64,000 nucleotides of DNA from an uncultured Haliea sp. (GCA_947258585.1 CAMYIZ010000074.1:1-64000), one strand, 5' to 3'. Shown: positions 20,939 through 31,326, counted from the stretch's first letter. Made by a program: numbers and translations. Notes: generated by a model from the sequence alone, not told the origin.

Positions 20939-21922
20939 ATGTATGCAATGATTATGGAGGCAACAGGCGGTCCCGAGGTTCTCAGGTACGCCGAGATCGC
21001 GACACCGGTGCCGCAGCCGGGCGAAGTGCTGATCAAGGTCGCCTACGCCGGCGTCAACCCGGCGGACTGGAAAAACCGCCAGGGCTTGCTGGCCGGGTTT
21101 CGGCCCTATGTGTTCCCCTGCATTATCGGCTTTGATGCCGCCGGCGTCGTCGCTGCCCTGGGCGAGGGCGTCACTGGTTTCGCCGTTGGCGACCGCGTGT
21201 TTACCCCAAGCAATCACGGCCAGGGCGGCCAGGGCAGCTACGCCGAATACGTGCTTGCCAGCGAGGACAGGGTTGCGCCCATTCCAGCGGGGCTGGATTT
21301 TGCCCAGGCGGCGGCCCTGCCTGTTGCGGCACTGACTGCATGGCAGGGCCTGTTTGATCGCGGTGGGCTGACCGCGGGACAAACGGCCCTGATTCACGGC
21401 GGCGCCGGCGGCCTGGGCAGTTTTGCGGTGCAGTTTGCGCGCTGGGCCGGGGCCCGGGTGGCGGCGACCTGCTCCACGGCAAATGTGGACTATCTGACCT
21501 CACTGGGCGTGGAGCGGGTCATTGACTACCGGCGGGAGGACATTGCCGCTGCGGTGCAGGATTGGGCTCCCGGTGGCCTGGATTACCTGATGGACGCGGT
21601 GGGGGTGAGTACCCTGCCCGATGGCCTCGACCTGGTGCGCGCTGGCGGGACGTTCGTCAGCATACCGACCCTGACTGATGACGGCGACATTCCCGCCGCC
21701 GCGGCTGCCGCGGCCGGCAAGGGCGTGGAGCGGGTATTTTCGACCATGGATGACGTCGGTTGCAGCGCGACGCTGCGCAAGATCGCTGCGCTGCTGGTCA
21801 GCGGCGACCTCGTCCTGCCGCCCCTGCGCGAGTTCGCGCTGCGGGATGCGGCCGAGGCTCACCGGGTTATTCAGCAGGGTCACAACCGCGGCAAGACGGT
21901 GCTGAAGGTCGCCGATCTCTGA
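20939..21922 (+). CDS. zinc-type/quinone oxidoreductase-like MDR alcohol dehydrogenase
   Basis: MYAMIMEATGGPEVLRYAEIATPVPQPGEVLIKVAYAGVNPADWKNRQG, IHGGAGGLGSFAVQFARWAGARV. Confidence 0.9.
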   Translation: MYAMIMEATGGPEVLRYAEIATPVPQPGEVLIKVAYAGVNPADWKNRQGLLAGFRPYVFPCIIGFDAAGVVAALGEGVTGFAVGDRVFTPSNHGQGGQGSYAEYVLASEDRVAPIPAGLDFAQAAALPVAALTAWQGLFDRGGLTAGQTALIHGGAGGLGSFAVQFARWAGARVAATCSTANVDYLTSLGVERVIDYRREDIAAAVQDWAPGGLDYLMDAVGVSTLPDGLDLVRAGGTFVSIPTLTDDGDIPAAAAAAAGKGVERVFSTMDDVGCSATLRKIAALLVSGDLVLPPLREFALRDAAEAHRVIQQGHNRGKTVLKVADL

Positions 21923-21955
21923 CCGATGCGCGCAGCCTCGCCCGGTACACCCCGC

Positions 21956-22897
21956 TCAGGGATTGAACGCGACCTTGATCGCTCCCTGTTTGCGGTCGGC
22001 GGCGATGGCGAACGCTTCCGCCGCGGCCTCCAGCGGCAGGCGGTGGGTAATCAGGGTAGGCGCGATCAGCGGGTTGCGGGCGAGGACGGCGGCGGCGATT
22101 TCCACGTCCCGCACCAGGCCCTGGCGGGCCTGGGCCATGGAGGCCACCGTGCGCAGCTCCTTCATGGTCATCTGCATGGCGGGCATGGTCAGGCCACTCC
22201 AGTAGGAGGCCAGCATGAGGATAGTGGCGCCCGGGCGGCACAGGTCCGCGGCCTGGGCCATGGCGGCGTCTGTTCCGGCGCAGTCGATGACCAGGTCGTA
22301 GTCGTCGGTGTCGCCGCCCAGGGTGGCACCGAGAATCTCTCCGGCGCGCTTCTGGGCGTCGTGGCGTGCGAACAGGTGCACCCGCGGGGTCGCCTGGCGG
22401 GCGATCGCCACCGCGCACTGGCCGATGCTGCCGCCGCCGATGATCGCGACCTTGTGCCGTTCACTGATGCCCGCCAGGGCGATCCCGCGCACGGCGACGG
22501 ACAGCGGCTCCACCAGGCAGGCATCCTCGCTGCGGATTCCGCCCGGCAGACGTACCAGGCACTGCTCGGGGACGATCAGCTCTTCGGCCATGCCGCCATC
22601 GCGCCCGACGCCGATAATGGCGTCCGAGCCGCGCACGCAGAGATTGTAGTCGCCGCGCACGCAGCGCTCGCAGTGCCCGCAGTACACCATCGGTTCGATG
22701 GCGACGGCGGTGCCGTCCAGGGTGACACCGGCGATTTCATGGCCGAGGGTGACAGCTATCGGCCAGCCCTCCTGCCAGAAGTGCAGGTCGCTGCCGCAGA
22801 TACCGGCCGAGGCGACCTTTACCCGCACGCCCTCACCACTGGGGGCGGGGACATCGTGGACATGGATCTCGTGGTTGTGACAGCGGACGGCCTTCAT
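21956..22897 (-). CDS. zinc-dependent medium-chain alcohol dehydrogenase (idonate/threonine DH-like)
   Basis: MKAVRCHNHEIHVHDVPAPSGEGVRVKVASAGICGSDLHFW, GHEIAGV, CGHCERCVRGDYNLC structural-Zn cysteines. Confidence 0.88.
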   Translation of the reverse strand: MKAVRCHNHEIHVHDVPAPSGEGVRVKVASAGICGSDLHFWQEGWPIAVTLGHEIAGVTLDGTAVAIEPMVYCGHCERCVRGDYNLCVRGSDAIIGVGRDGGMAEELIVPEQCLVRLPGGIRSEDACLVEPLSVAVRGIALAGISERHKVAIIGGGSIGQCAVAIARQATPRVHLFARHDAQKRAGEILGATLGGDTDDYDLVIDCAGTDAAMAQAADLCRPGATILMLASYWSGLTMPAMQMTMKELRTVASMAQARQGLVRDVEIAAAVLARNPLIAPTLITHRLPLEAAAEAFAIAADRKQGAIKVAFNP

Positions 22898-23033
22898 GGT
22901 GTTCTTCCGGTGGCAGCTTGGGAAAACTGTTCGCCGCAGTGTGTTCCCAATACCGGCCGGGGACAAGAGAGAGCGGGCTGCGCGCCCATTTTCCGGCTCC
23001 GTGTCTTGAGAACACGTAGACCGGGATGATTTT

Positions 23034-23915
23034 GTGAACCATAAGCAGGGGGTATCCGGGATGGATCAGGACATGGTGGTTTTCAGGGGCGGCGTCGCCG
23101 TGATCACGGGCGCAGGCTCGGGGATCGGGGAGGGGCTTGCCCGGCTCGCGGCCCGGCAGGGCATGCGGGTGGTGCTGGCGGATGTGGCGCTGGATCGCGC
23201 CGAGCAGGTCGCCGAGGAGATCCGCGCCGGGGGCGCCGAGGCGCTGGCGGTGCACACCGATGTCTCCGAGCCGGAGGCACTGGATCGGCTCGCGGCCCTG
23301 ACCCATGAAGCTTTCGGTGATGTCACCCTGCTGGTGAACAACGCCGGAATCGAAACCCTGGGCTATGTCTGGGAGTTGCCCGCGGCGCTGTGGGAAAGAA
23401 CGCTGAACATCAACATTCACGGCGCGATCCACGGGGTGCGGGCATTCGTGCCGCGGATGCTGGAGGCGGGCAAGCGGGCCTGGATTGCCAACACCTCGTC
23501 CATCGGCGGCCTGGGTATCATGCCGATCCAGACGTCCTACGTGCTCAGCAAGCACGCTATCCTGTCTTTCAGTGAATGCCTGTACCTGGAGATGCAGGTG
23601 AAGAAAGCGCCTATCCACGTTTCGGCGATCCTGCCGGGGCCGGTGACCACGCGGATCTTCGAGGACTCCGAAACCGGGGAGGACCCGGTCAACGCCCGGC
23701 ACCGGGAGGTCATGCGCCAGATGCTGAAGTCAGAGGGCATTAGCGGCGATGAAGCCGCCGCGCGGATACTGCCGCAGATCGCCGGGGGCCAGTTCTGGGT
23801 ATCCACCCACCCGGAAACCACCCGGGAGTTTGCCCATAATCGGGCCCGGCACCTGTCGGGGCTCTGCGATCCGGCGCTACCTCCCGAGGTACTGGCGGCC
23901 CTGGGCGTGGTCTGA
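23034..23915 (+). CDS. SDR family oxidoreductase (SDR 4)
   Basis: VAVITGAGSGIGEGLARLAARQGMRVVLADV, NNAGIE, YVLSKHAILSFSECL. Confidence 0.92.
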   Translation: MNHKQGVSGMDQDMVVFRGGVAVITGAGSGIGEGLARLAARQGMRVVLADVALDRAEQVAEEIRAGGAEALAVHTDVSEPEALDRLAALTHEAFGDVTLLVNNAGIETLGYVWELPAALWERTLNINIHGAIHGVRAFVPRMLEAGKRAWIANTSSIGGLGIMPIQTSYVLSKHAILSFSECLYLEMQVKKAPIHVSAILPGPVTTRIFEDSETGEDPVNARHREVMRQMLKSEGISGDEAAARILPQIAGGQFWVSTHPETTREFAHNRARHLSGLCDPALPPEVLAALGVV

Positions 23916-23941
23916 GCCGCCGCCGCTCGCCAGCCAACCGG

Positions 23942-24571
23942 TCAAGCCCGGGCGATGATACTGTTCTGCAGCGGGCAGAAGGCGTGGCAGAGCTGAGTGT
24001 CCACCACCCACACGAGCGGGAATTCCGGGTCGAAGCGCCGGTCCACCCAGCCCCAGTGGTAAGGGTGTTGCAGGTACTCGCCCACCAGGTCATCGACGGT
24101 GCGGTATTCCTGCTGCCAGACATGGGTCCAGCGGGAGCCCGGGCTGGTCACGCGCCCCAGGCGCCAGTTGCGGATGCCGCGCATATAGCCCGGCATGCCC
24201 AGTAACTCCTGCTCGAACGCCGCCACCTCCGCCGGAGCGGTACCCGCGCGGGTGGTCAGCAACAGTGTGCGCCAGATACCGTCTCCCAGATCCGGTTCCC
24301 GCAAGCCGCTGTCGATGGTGTCATAGCCGACGACATCCGCGCTGGCAACGCCCGGCGCGCAGGTCAAGTCCAGCTCCCTCTGCGGGCCGGGTCGCCGCCA
24401 TATCATGTCCACCGTGAAGTGTCCCGCTCCCCAGCAACCCTCCAGGTTGCGGCCACAGTGCCACGCTGCGAGACCCGCTGCACTGGCCAGCTGCTGGCGC
24501 AGGGCTTGTTCGACGGCGTCGGCGTCAGCACCCGGCTTTAGTGTTATCTGTGCCGTAGTCAATACGCTCAT
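23942..24571 (-). CDS. EthD/Dabb (dimeric alpha-beta barrel)-like protein
   Basis: 210 aa from MSVLTTAQITLKPGADADAVEQALRQQ; C-terminal RVTSPGSRWTHVWQQEYRTVDDLVGEYLQHPYHWGWVDRRFDPE. Confidence 0.6.
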   Translation of the reverse strand: MSVLTTAQITLKPGADADAVEQALRQQLASAAGLAAWHCGRNLEGCWGAGHFTVDMIWRRPGPQRELDLTCAPGVASADVVGYDTIDSGLREPDLGDGIWRTLLLTTRAGTAPAEVAAFEQELLGMPGYMRGIRNWRLGRVTSPGSRWTHVWQQEYRTVDDLVGEYLQHPYHWGWVDRRFDPEFPLVWVVDTQLCHAFCPLQNSIIARA

Positions 24572-24918
24572 GGGGCCTCGAGGGGTTTTGGCAGCGCTTG
24601 CCCTGCGTCCGCCATGACATGGCGTCGGCGTTGCAGGCAGAGGGTGTCCACGGCTGCCCAGAAGGCGGCCACCTCGGGCCCGGCAGTACCCCGCATCGTG
24701 TAATAGCCCATGACGTCGGTGACTTCCCACAGCAGCCACAAAGTGTTCGGCTGCTCCTCCAGCTGTACCGGCGGGGAAATCCAGCGCCGGGACAGCGCCA
24801 GCGTATGGCGGGAAGGGAGTCCCGGCAGATACTGGGTCTCCAGCAGCTGCAGCACCGCAGCGATGTCACCGGGCTGCAGGACGATCTCGTCCAGGATGTG
24901 TACTTCGCTCACGGGCAC
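24568..24918 (-). CDS. small EthD/NIPSNAP-like hypothetical protein
   Basis: 116 aa MPVSEVHILDEIVLQPGDIAAVLQLLETQYLPGL...; 4-nt overlap with the following gene. Confidence 0.6.
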   Translation of the reverse strand: MPVSEVHILDEIVLQPGDIAAVLQLLETQYLPGLPSRHTLALSRRWISPPVQLEEQPNTLWLLWEVTDVMGYYTMRGTAGPEVAAFWAAVDTLCLQRRRHVMADAGQALPKPLEAP

Positions 24919-25079
24919 CTCACGTCATTGTTCCCGCCGCCAGACCGGCACGGCCCGACTGCCCTGCTCATAGGCGCGCAGCAGCCAGCAGCCCTGCAGC
25001 TGTTCTCCCTCATCCACGCTGGCGCACCTCCTCGTCCAGTTGTCCCGCCCGGAGCAGCAGGCCAGGGTGACCCGCCCGT

Positions 25080-25436
25080 TCAGTCGAAGTCCGAAACATG
25101 TTCGTCTACCACATACATCCGGGTGTGCGAGCGGTCCAGGAAGTTTTCCTCGTCCGCGGCGATACGCCCGCCGATCTCCGGCAGGGCGCTGCGCGCCATG
25201 GCCGCGTCATAGGCGGCCCGGTCCGCAAACCAGATTTCGGTAATGACATCGAAGTCCCGCTCCGCGGCTGCGGCATTGATGTAGGCCCCCTCGGGGCGGA
25301 TAAAGTTGCGCCGGTAGCCGCAGACCTGCGGCAGCAGGCTGCGGATCAGCGGTACATGACGGTTTTCGTAGTAGTCGATGAAGGCCTCGCGGGAGAGGCC
25401 CGGTTTGCACTTCAGCAGGGCGATCGATTTGTACAT
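25080..25436 (-). CDS. EthD domain-containing protein
   Basis: MYKSIALLKCKPGLSREAFIDYYENRHVPLIRSLLPQVCGYRRNFI. Confidence 0.85.
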   Translation of the reverse strand: MYKSIALLKCKPGLSREAFIDYYENRHVPLIRSLLPQVCGYRRNFIRPEGAYINAAAAERDFDVITEIWFADRAAYDAAMARSALPEIGGRIAADEENFLDRSHTRMYVVDEHVSDFD

Positions 25437-25458
25437 CTGGAATTATCCTCTCCCTCAG

Positions 25459-26712
25459 TCAACGAGTTTCTGCCCGCACCGGGAACTGCTGGAAATAGAA
25501 GCTGAAGCGCTCCCGCAGGGCCGCCGGGTCCACGCCGAAATCGCCTTGCAGATCGTAGGCCATCTTGCCTTCCTTGCCGCGCGGGTGGGCAGCGATAAAT
25601 GCCTGCATCTCCGCCTTCGCCGCGGTCGTCAGTTCCACGCCCGCCACGTCATAGATTTTCGCCACCGTGGCCAGGTCATCCGCCATGAACTCGTGAAACA
25701 GGACATCGACGCTCTGGCTTGCGGGAAAACATGCCCTGTCCCGCACGCAGGCGCGCAGCAGATGTTCGATGCGATCACTCCAGTACTCGACGATGGCCCG
25801 GGTATCGATCCGTTTTCGGCTCATGCGGTAGCCGTAGGCGACCATGGTCACCGCCGACTGAATCACCGCCACTGGATCGCGGTGGGTTACGACACAGGTA
25901 GCATCGGGAAAAACAGACCGCAGCACCGGCAGTTGCTCCAGGTGCTGCGGACACTTGAGCACCCAGCGGTCCGGACCCTGGCGCCACTGCAGCAGCTTCA
26001 GCACATCGCGCATGTACTGGTAGTGAGGCGTCTGGTCGTGCTGGTAATAGTGATCGCGCCAGCGCGGGCTGGGGGCGAGCCACTCGAAGTTGTAGGACGC
26101 AAAGTCCGGCCCCATCAACTCCAGCTCTTCGTGAATGTGATCCGGGTGCATGGGGTGCATCGCCGCCAGCAGCGGGGTGACCTGCTGCATGCCCTCCCAG
26201 GCCTGTGCGCAGCGCCGATAGCGTGGATCTTCGCCATCCTCAAGCAGCGGCTCTCCCGGCAGGGGAACCGGCTCGTAGGATTCCCACAGCGGCAGCGAGC
26301 GGAAACGGGTATCGGCGGCCAGCAGGTTGAGCAGGTGGGTGGTGCCGGAGCGGGGCAGTCCGGCGACGATAATGGGCCGGCGGATCTCCTGTGCAAGAAT
26401 TTCGGGATGGCGCCGCCACTGGTCCTGGAGCAGCAGGCGATTGCTGGCGTAGCGCACCAGGTAGCCGAACAGGTTGGCGCGCTGGCTGCCGGTCATGTCG
26501 GGATCACCGCCCCATTCCTCCAGCAACAGGCGCAGGCGTTCACGAAAGTCCTGGGGACCGAAATCCGCAAGGCCGGTGCGCTGGCGGGCAGCCTCCAGCA
26601 CGGCCGCCTCGCTGAACTCGATCTCCTGCTGCTCGCCATGGGATATTGCGGCGCGCTGGATGGCGGTCAGCTCCGGGTGGGCGAGGTCGTGGATACGAAT
26701 GGTTTCAGGCAT
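25459..26712 (-). CDS. sulfotransferase family protein
   Basis: PAPS-binding P-loop IVAGLPRSGTTHLLNLLAADTRF; CVVTHRDPVAVIQS. Confidence 0.92.
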   Translation of the reverse strand: MPETIRIHDLAHPELTAIQRAAISHGEQQEIEFSEAAVLEAARQRTGLADFGPQDFRERLRLLLEEWGGDPDMTGSQRANLFGYLVRYASNRLLLQDQWRRHPEILAQEIRRPIIVAGLPRSGTTHLLNLLAADTRFRSLPLWESYEPVPLPGEPLLEDGEDPRYRRCAQAWEGMQQVTPLLAAMHPMHPDHIHEELELMGPDFASYNFEWLAPSPRWRDHYYQHDQTPHYQYMRDVLKLLQWRQGPDRWVLKCPQHLEQLPVLRSVFPDATCVVTHRDPVAVIQSAVTMVAYGYRMSRKRIDTRAIVEYWSDRIEHLLRACVRDRACFPASQSVDVLFHEFMADDLATVAKIYDVAGVELTTAAKAEMQAFIAAHPRGKEGKMAYDLQGDFGVDPAALRERFSFYFQQFPVRAETR

Positions 26713-26891
26713 GGTTTGCTTCAGTTCAAGTTATTGGCTCCGGCTCGCCAATCCGGGCTGGCGGACAGTATTCGGCTGGCGCTGTGTTATTCCTTGCAGT
26801 GTAATGCAAGCGGCAGGAAACGAGCAGGCGGCGAGCTCTCAAGTTGGGATTGTCCGTCAAAGTCCGTGGCAGGATTCAAGGAGTTGAACCG

Positions 26892-27761
26892 ATGAAGTTT
26901 TGGCAGTCCCTGGCGTGGTGTGAACCGGAGCATCTGGTCGCGGTGGCGCAATTCGCCGAGCAGTTGGGCTATGAAGGCGTGCTCAATGCAGATCACGCCG
27001 TCTTTCCCGAGACAGTCAACGCAGCGTATCCCTATTCCGCTGACGGCAAGCCGCCGATGACCCCGGATTCGCCCTACCCGGACTGTTGGGTCAGCATTGC
27101 CTTCATGGCGGCCGCCACCTCCCGCCTGCGCCTGTCGACGTCGGTGTATGTACTGCCACTGCGCAACCCCTTTGAAGTAGCCAAGGCGGCGGGTTCGCTG
27201 GCGATCTTCAGTGGCAACCGCTTCGCGCTGGGGATCGGCGCGGGCTGGATGAAGGACGAGTTTGATATCTATGGCGTGGAATTCAGCGGTCGCGGCAGGC
27301 GCATGGACGACATGATCCAGGTCATGCGCAAGTTGTGGCAGGGAGGCATGGTAGAGCACGCCGGCCCCTACTACAGTTTCCCCCGGCTGTGCATCGAGCC
27401 GGCGCCGTCGCAGCAGGTGCCAATTCTGGTCGGAGGCGCCAATGACGCAGCCCTGAAGCGGGCCGCGTACCGTGGCGAGGGTTGGCTGGGCGCGGGCAAT
27501 GCCCCGGAAGAAGTGCCCGCCATCATGGCCAGGCTGCGCCAGTACCGCGCCGAGGCGGGCCGCGGTTCGGAACCCTTTGAAACCATCGTCGGTCTTACCA
27601 CGCCGCCGGATCTCGATACCTTCAAGGGGCTGGAGGAGCAGGGCATGACCGCCGGCGTGAATCTACCGTTTTCCTTTGCCCTGGGTAAGCGCTCCTCGCT
27701 GGACGACAAAAAGCGGTATATGGAAAGTTTCGCCCGGCAGTTTGTCCAGCCCCTGGGCTGA
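26892..27761 (+). CDS. LLM-class (F420-type) flavin-dependent oxidoreductase
   Basis: MKFWQSLAWCEPEHLVAVAQFAEQLGYEGVLNADHAVFPE..., FALGIGAGWMKDEFDIYGVEFSGRGRRMDDMIQVMRKLW. Confidence 0.9.
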   Translation: MKFWQSLAWCEPEHLVAVAQFAEQLGYEGVLNADHAVFPETVNAAYPYSADGKPPMTPDSPYPDCWVSIAFMAAATSRLRLSTSVYVLPLRNPFEVAKAAGSLAIFSGNRFALGIGAGWMKDEFDIYGVEFSGRGRRMDDMIQVMRKLWQGGMVEHAGPYYSFPRLCIEPAPSQQVPILVGGANDAALKRAAYRGEGWLGAGNAPEEVPAIMARLRQYRAEAGRGSEPFETIVGLTTPPDLDTFKGLEEQGMTAGVNLPFSFALGKRSSLDDKKRYMESFARQFVQPLG

Positions 27762-27766
27762 CGGGA

Positions 27767-28429
27767 TCAGAACGCGTCGGGCGCGTACAGCTCACGCAGC
27801 AGTTCCGGCGGGCTTTCACAGACTTCGGTCAGTACGTCAGCCTGCAGCTCAATGGCGGCAGGTGGGGACAGTCCTCGCAAGGCGTCGGCCTCTGCCGGTA
27901 GCCACAGGCTCAGTACGGCATCGAATGGAAACCGGCCCTGGTCGCTGGCGGCCTGAACCTGGATGTAATCCACGCTGACGCGCTGCAGCTGGTCGTGTGC
28001 CGCCGCCAGCTGCCTGCCCCAGGCACTTGCCGCATCGCGAAAAGCTGCGCTGGCATCGGCGGCTTTAAGCATCAGCAGCTGCCGCCGGGTGCCGGCCGGG
28101 GCAATATCCCGTGCGCTCCCCGAGAGCAGCACTTCCTCGGCGCCTGCGGGGCGAATCAGGCGCTGGTCCATGAACCGCTTCTCGTCCTCGTCGAGAATCT
28201 CCCTGACGCGGCCACTGTGCACGGCGGCCACATCAATGCCATCGTCAAAGAAGAACTCGGTGAGTACGTCAAAGTCCACGTCGTCGACGGATGACAGGAC
28301 ATGATTGCGCACGTATTTGCGGAAGGGAAAATAGCGGCTGCCGAGGCGAAAGTGGTTGTTCTCGTAGTAATCGCGGAACGCTGCACGGGTCGAGCCGGGG
28401 CGGTGGGAGAGCAGGCAGACAGATTTCAT
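27767..28429 (-). CDS. EthD domain-containing protein
   Basis: MKSVCLLSHRPGSTRAAFRDYYENNHFRLGSRYFPFRKYVRNHV. Confidence 0.75.
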   Translation of the reverse strand: MKSVCLLSHRPGSTRAAFRDYYENNHFRLGSRYFPFRKYVRNHVLSSVDDVDFDVLTEFFFDDGIDVAAVHSGRVREILDEDEKRFMDQRLIRPAGAEEVLLSGSARDIAPAGTRRQLLMLKAADASAAFRDAASAWGRQLAAAHDQLQRVSVDYIQVQAASDQGRFPFDAVLSLWLPAEADALRGLSPPAAIELQADVLTEVCESPPELLRELYAPDAF

Positions 28430-28639
28430 GATAGTTCCTTGTTCTGGCCCCGGTTGCAGGCTTGCTATCTTCAGGCGGGTCAGGTGAATGCGGCTGATTT
28501 TCCACTGTCCCTGGATCTTCCGGTTACGTGAATCCCCAGCGATTGTGCCACTGCCAGGGATTGAGCACAGCCCTCCTGGTCCAATCTGTTGGGCCAGGGA
28601 GCTATTCTGTTCGGACTGCCGGAGGACTTGAAGGAAAGG

Positions 28640-30214
28640 CTAAACGCCAGTACTTGCGAAGGTTGTGGCGAAGGTTTCTCGCAGATTGCGCTTGAGGATT
28701 TTGCCGGAGGGATTGCGCGGCAGATTGTCGACGATGTGTACGGCCTTGGGCACCTTGAAGCCGCCGAGGTTGGCGGCACAGTGCTGTATGACAGTCTCAG
28801 GGTCTATGCGGCTGCCGCTTCTGGGTACCACCACTGCCGTTACCGCTTCCACCCAGTGGGGGTGGGGCAGACCGATCACCGCCACCTCGGATACCTCCGG
28901 CAGTTGGTAGATCACTTCTTCCACCTCCCGGCTGGAGACGTTCTCGCCACCGGTCTTGATCATGTCCTTCTTGCGATCGACGATGGTCAGGTAACCTTCG
29001 CTGTCCATGACCCCGAGGTCGCCGCTGTGGAACCAGCCGCCCTGGAAAGCCTCTGCGGTCCGCTCCGGATCGCGAAAGTACTCGCTGAGCAACTGGGGTG
29101 AGCGGTGCACGACTTCGCCAATCTCGCCCACGGCCACATCGTGTCCCTCTTCATCGACTATCCGGGTTTCCGTATACAGCGCCGGACGGCCCGCGGATCC
29201 GGCCTTGCGCAGCTGGTCCGCGGGCTTGAGGATAGTGGCCATGGGCGCCATCTCGGTCTGGCCATACAGGTTCCAGAGGCGGATATTCGGCAGCCTTGCG
29301 TGAATTTCCTTCATGACCTCCACCGGCATGATGGAGGCGCCGTAGTAGCCCTTGCGCAGTGCGCTGAGATCAGACTGGTCGAAATGCTCACTGCGCAGCA
29401 GGGAGATCCAGACCGTGGGCGGGGCGAAGAACGAGCTCACCTGCTCCCCGGCCAGCAGGCGCAACAGGCCAGCGGGCGAGTTGTCATCGGTGATGATGTT
29501 GCGGCCACCGGCCTTGAGGGCCGGGCCAAGGAAGCAGTCGAGCTGGGCGCAGTGGAACAGGGGGAGGGCGTGCAGGGTGGTGTCGTCCTCGGAAATTTCC
29601 GCATCGATCAGGCAGGCGCTGTATTGCCAGAGGATGGCGGCGTGGCTCAGTACCGCGCCCTTGGGTGCAGACTCGGTGCCGCTGGTATAGATGATCTGCG
29701 CCGGGTCATTGGCATCGATACCGGGATTGCCGGTATAGCTGTGACCGCGACACAGGTCGCCGAAAGGCGTCATACCCGCTGGTGTGTCTGCAGCGCTGTC
29801 GCCCGCCAGCCACACCAGTTGCTCCAGCGCCGGGCACTCCGCCGCGGCGGCCACAGCCTTGTCGCCCTCGGTGGCGCCCACAAACAGCAGGCGGGCACCT
29901 GAATGCGCGAGGATATAGGCGGTCTCGCGCACATTGAGCATGAAGTTCACCGGCACCAGAATGGCGCCGATGGCCGCGGCCGCATAGCGCACCGCGGCAA
30001 AGGCAATGGAATTGCGGGAGAGAATGGCTACCCGCTCACCGGGTTCTATCCCCGACTCTGCCATACTGCCGGCAACGCACAGGCACAGGTCCCGAAACTC
30101 GCCGTAGCTCAGGTCGCGTTCGCCCTGACGCAGCGCGAGTTTCCCGGGATGGCGGCGGGCACTGCGATGCAGCGTGTCGAACAGGGTCTGGCGCGATAGC
30201 GTCTGCGTATTCAT
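28640..30214 (-). CDS. acyl-CoA synthetase (AMP-forming, fatty-acid/aryl-CoA ligase type)
   Basis: YTSGTESAPKGAVLSHAAI, LYGQTEMAP, GWFHSGDLGVMDSEGYLTIVDRKKDMIKTGGENVSSREVE. Confidence 0.95.
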   Translation of the reverse strand: MNTQTLSRQTLFDTLHRSARRHPGKLALRQGERDLSYGEFRDLCLCVAGSMAESGIEPGERVAILSRNSIAFAAVRYAAAAIGAILVPVNFMLNVRETAYILAHSGARLLFVGATEGDKAVAAAAECPALEQLVWLAGDSAADTPAGMTPFGDLCRGHSYTGNPGIDANDPAQIIYTSGTESAPKGAVLSHAAILWQYSACLIDAEISEDDTTLHALPLFHCAQLDCFLGPALKAGGRNIITDDNSPAGLLRLLAGEQVSSFFAPPTVWISLLRSEHFDQSDLSALRKGYYGASIMPVEVMKEIHARLPNIRLWNLYGQTEMAPMATILKPADQLRKAGSAGRPALYTETRIVDEEGHDVAVGEIGEVVHRSPQLLSEYFRDPERTAEAFQGGWFHSGDLGVMDSEGYLTIVDRKKDMIKTGGENVSSREVEEVIYQLPEVSEVAVIGLPHPHWVEAVTAVVVPRSGSRIDPETVIQHCAANLGGFKVPKAVHIVDNLPRNPSGKILKRNLRETFATTFASTGV

Positions 30215-30400
30215 TTCTGTTGTTTTCCTGAGGCGTTGTGGTCCGGGCCAGCCGGGCTGCCCGCAAGTGTACTATATGCCGCGATGGCTGCTCACGCGGT
30301 GGCTGCCCGGGAAATGCGGCCCCGTCGGCAATTGCTCAGGCTGCTGCGTGGACAGGGGCTAAGCTCCCGTAGCGTCAGGATGCGCCTCCGCCCCCGTGTT

Positions 30401-30814
30401 TCAGAACAGCGATTTGGCCGCGCCCATGATCCCGCCCAGGCCGCCGACCGATTGCAGCAGGCTGCCGCCACTGCTGGCCTTGTCCATCAACTGCGGCAGC
30501 ACATCCGCCAGACCGCTGGCCGCAGTTTCGGTATCCGTGCCGACCTCGCCGGCAAACTGCGCGACCTGGCTTTTGCCGAACAGGCCCAGAATGGTATCTG
30601 TGGAAATGGGCGAATTCGAACCATCCCCCAGCCAGGAGTTGAGGATACCGCCGAGCTCGCCGCTGGCAGCCATCTTGCTGGCCAGTCCAGCGAAATCCAC
30701 TGAACCCTCGCCATCACCCAGTAGCCTGGAGAGCGCGGAGGTGACGGTACTGGAGTCCACGTTCAATCCGAGTTTCTCCGACAGCAGCTGCGCGCCCAAT
30801 TGCACTATATCCAT
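30401..30814 (-). CDS. YidB/DUF937-like protein
   Basis: 137 aa MDIVQLGAQLLSEKLGLNVDSSTVTSALSRLLGDGEGSVDFAGLASKM... Confidence 0.65.
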   Translation of the reverse strand: MDIVQLGAQLLSEKLGLNVDSSTVTSALSRLLGDGEGSVDFAGLASKMAASGELGGILNSWLGDGSNSPISTDTILGLFGKSQVAQFAGEVGTDTETAASGLADVLPQLMDKASSGGSLLQSVGGLGGIMGAAKSLF

Positions 30815-30981
30815 GATGTCCTTCCTTTAAGTCCGAAGTGTTCATGCTTCAGTATAGCCTCTCCATCGCTGATTTCCCTGCTGTCGTGCGCAATGCCCCT
30901 CGGCCGGGCCCGATCGGCATTTGCAGCGGACTGCAGATGTACTATGCTTTTCCCTGACCATTCCTCAGGAGAGCGGCACCG

Positions 30982-31326
30982 ATGGCTGGAAAATTTGACC
31001 TCAAGAAGAGCCCCAGCGGCAAGTTCATGTTCAACCTCAAATCGGGCAATGGCCAGATTGTTCTCACCAGCCAGCTCTACGAGACCCGGGCGGCGGCGGA
31101 AAAGGGGATTGCGTCCGTGCGCAAGAATGCGCCCGATGACAAGCGTTACGAGCGCAAGACCACCACCAAGGGCGAGCCCTATTTCGTCCTCAAGTCGGGC
31201 AATAGCCAGATTATCGGCAAGAGCGAGGCCTACTCCGGTGCTGCAGCCATGGAGAACGGCATCGCTTCGGTGAAAAAGAACGGCCCGGACGCGACGGTGG
31301 TGGACAGTACCGCAAAGCCCGGCTAA
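30982..31326 (+). CDS. YegP family protein (two DUF1508 repeats)
   Basis: MAGKFDLKKSPSGKFMFNLKSGNGQIVLTSQLYETRAAAEKGIASVRKNA...PYFVLKSGNSQIIGKSEAYSGAAAMENGIASVKKN. Confidence 0.92.
   Translation: MAGKFDLKKSPSGKFMFNLKSGNGQIVLTSQLYETRAAAEKGIASVRKNAPDDKRYERKTTTKGEPYFVLKSGNSQIIGKSEAYSGAAAMENGIASVKKNGPDATVVDSTAKPG

Noticed and set aside
24919-25079. Possible ~30-aa minus-strand peptide (VDEGEQLQGCWLLRAYEQGSRAVPVWRREQ) behind an AGGAGG
   Set aside because: Faintly resembles the start of lipocalin-like proteins, but too short to support as a gene or pseudogene without a database search
25378-26895. 505-aa plus-strand ORF
   Set aside because: Antisense to the sulfotransferase; shadow ORF
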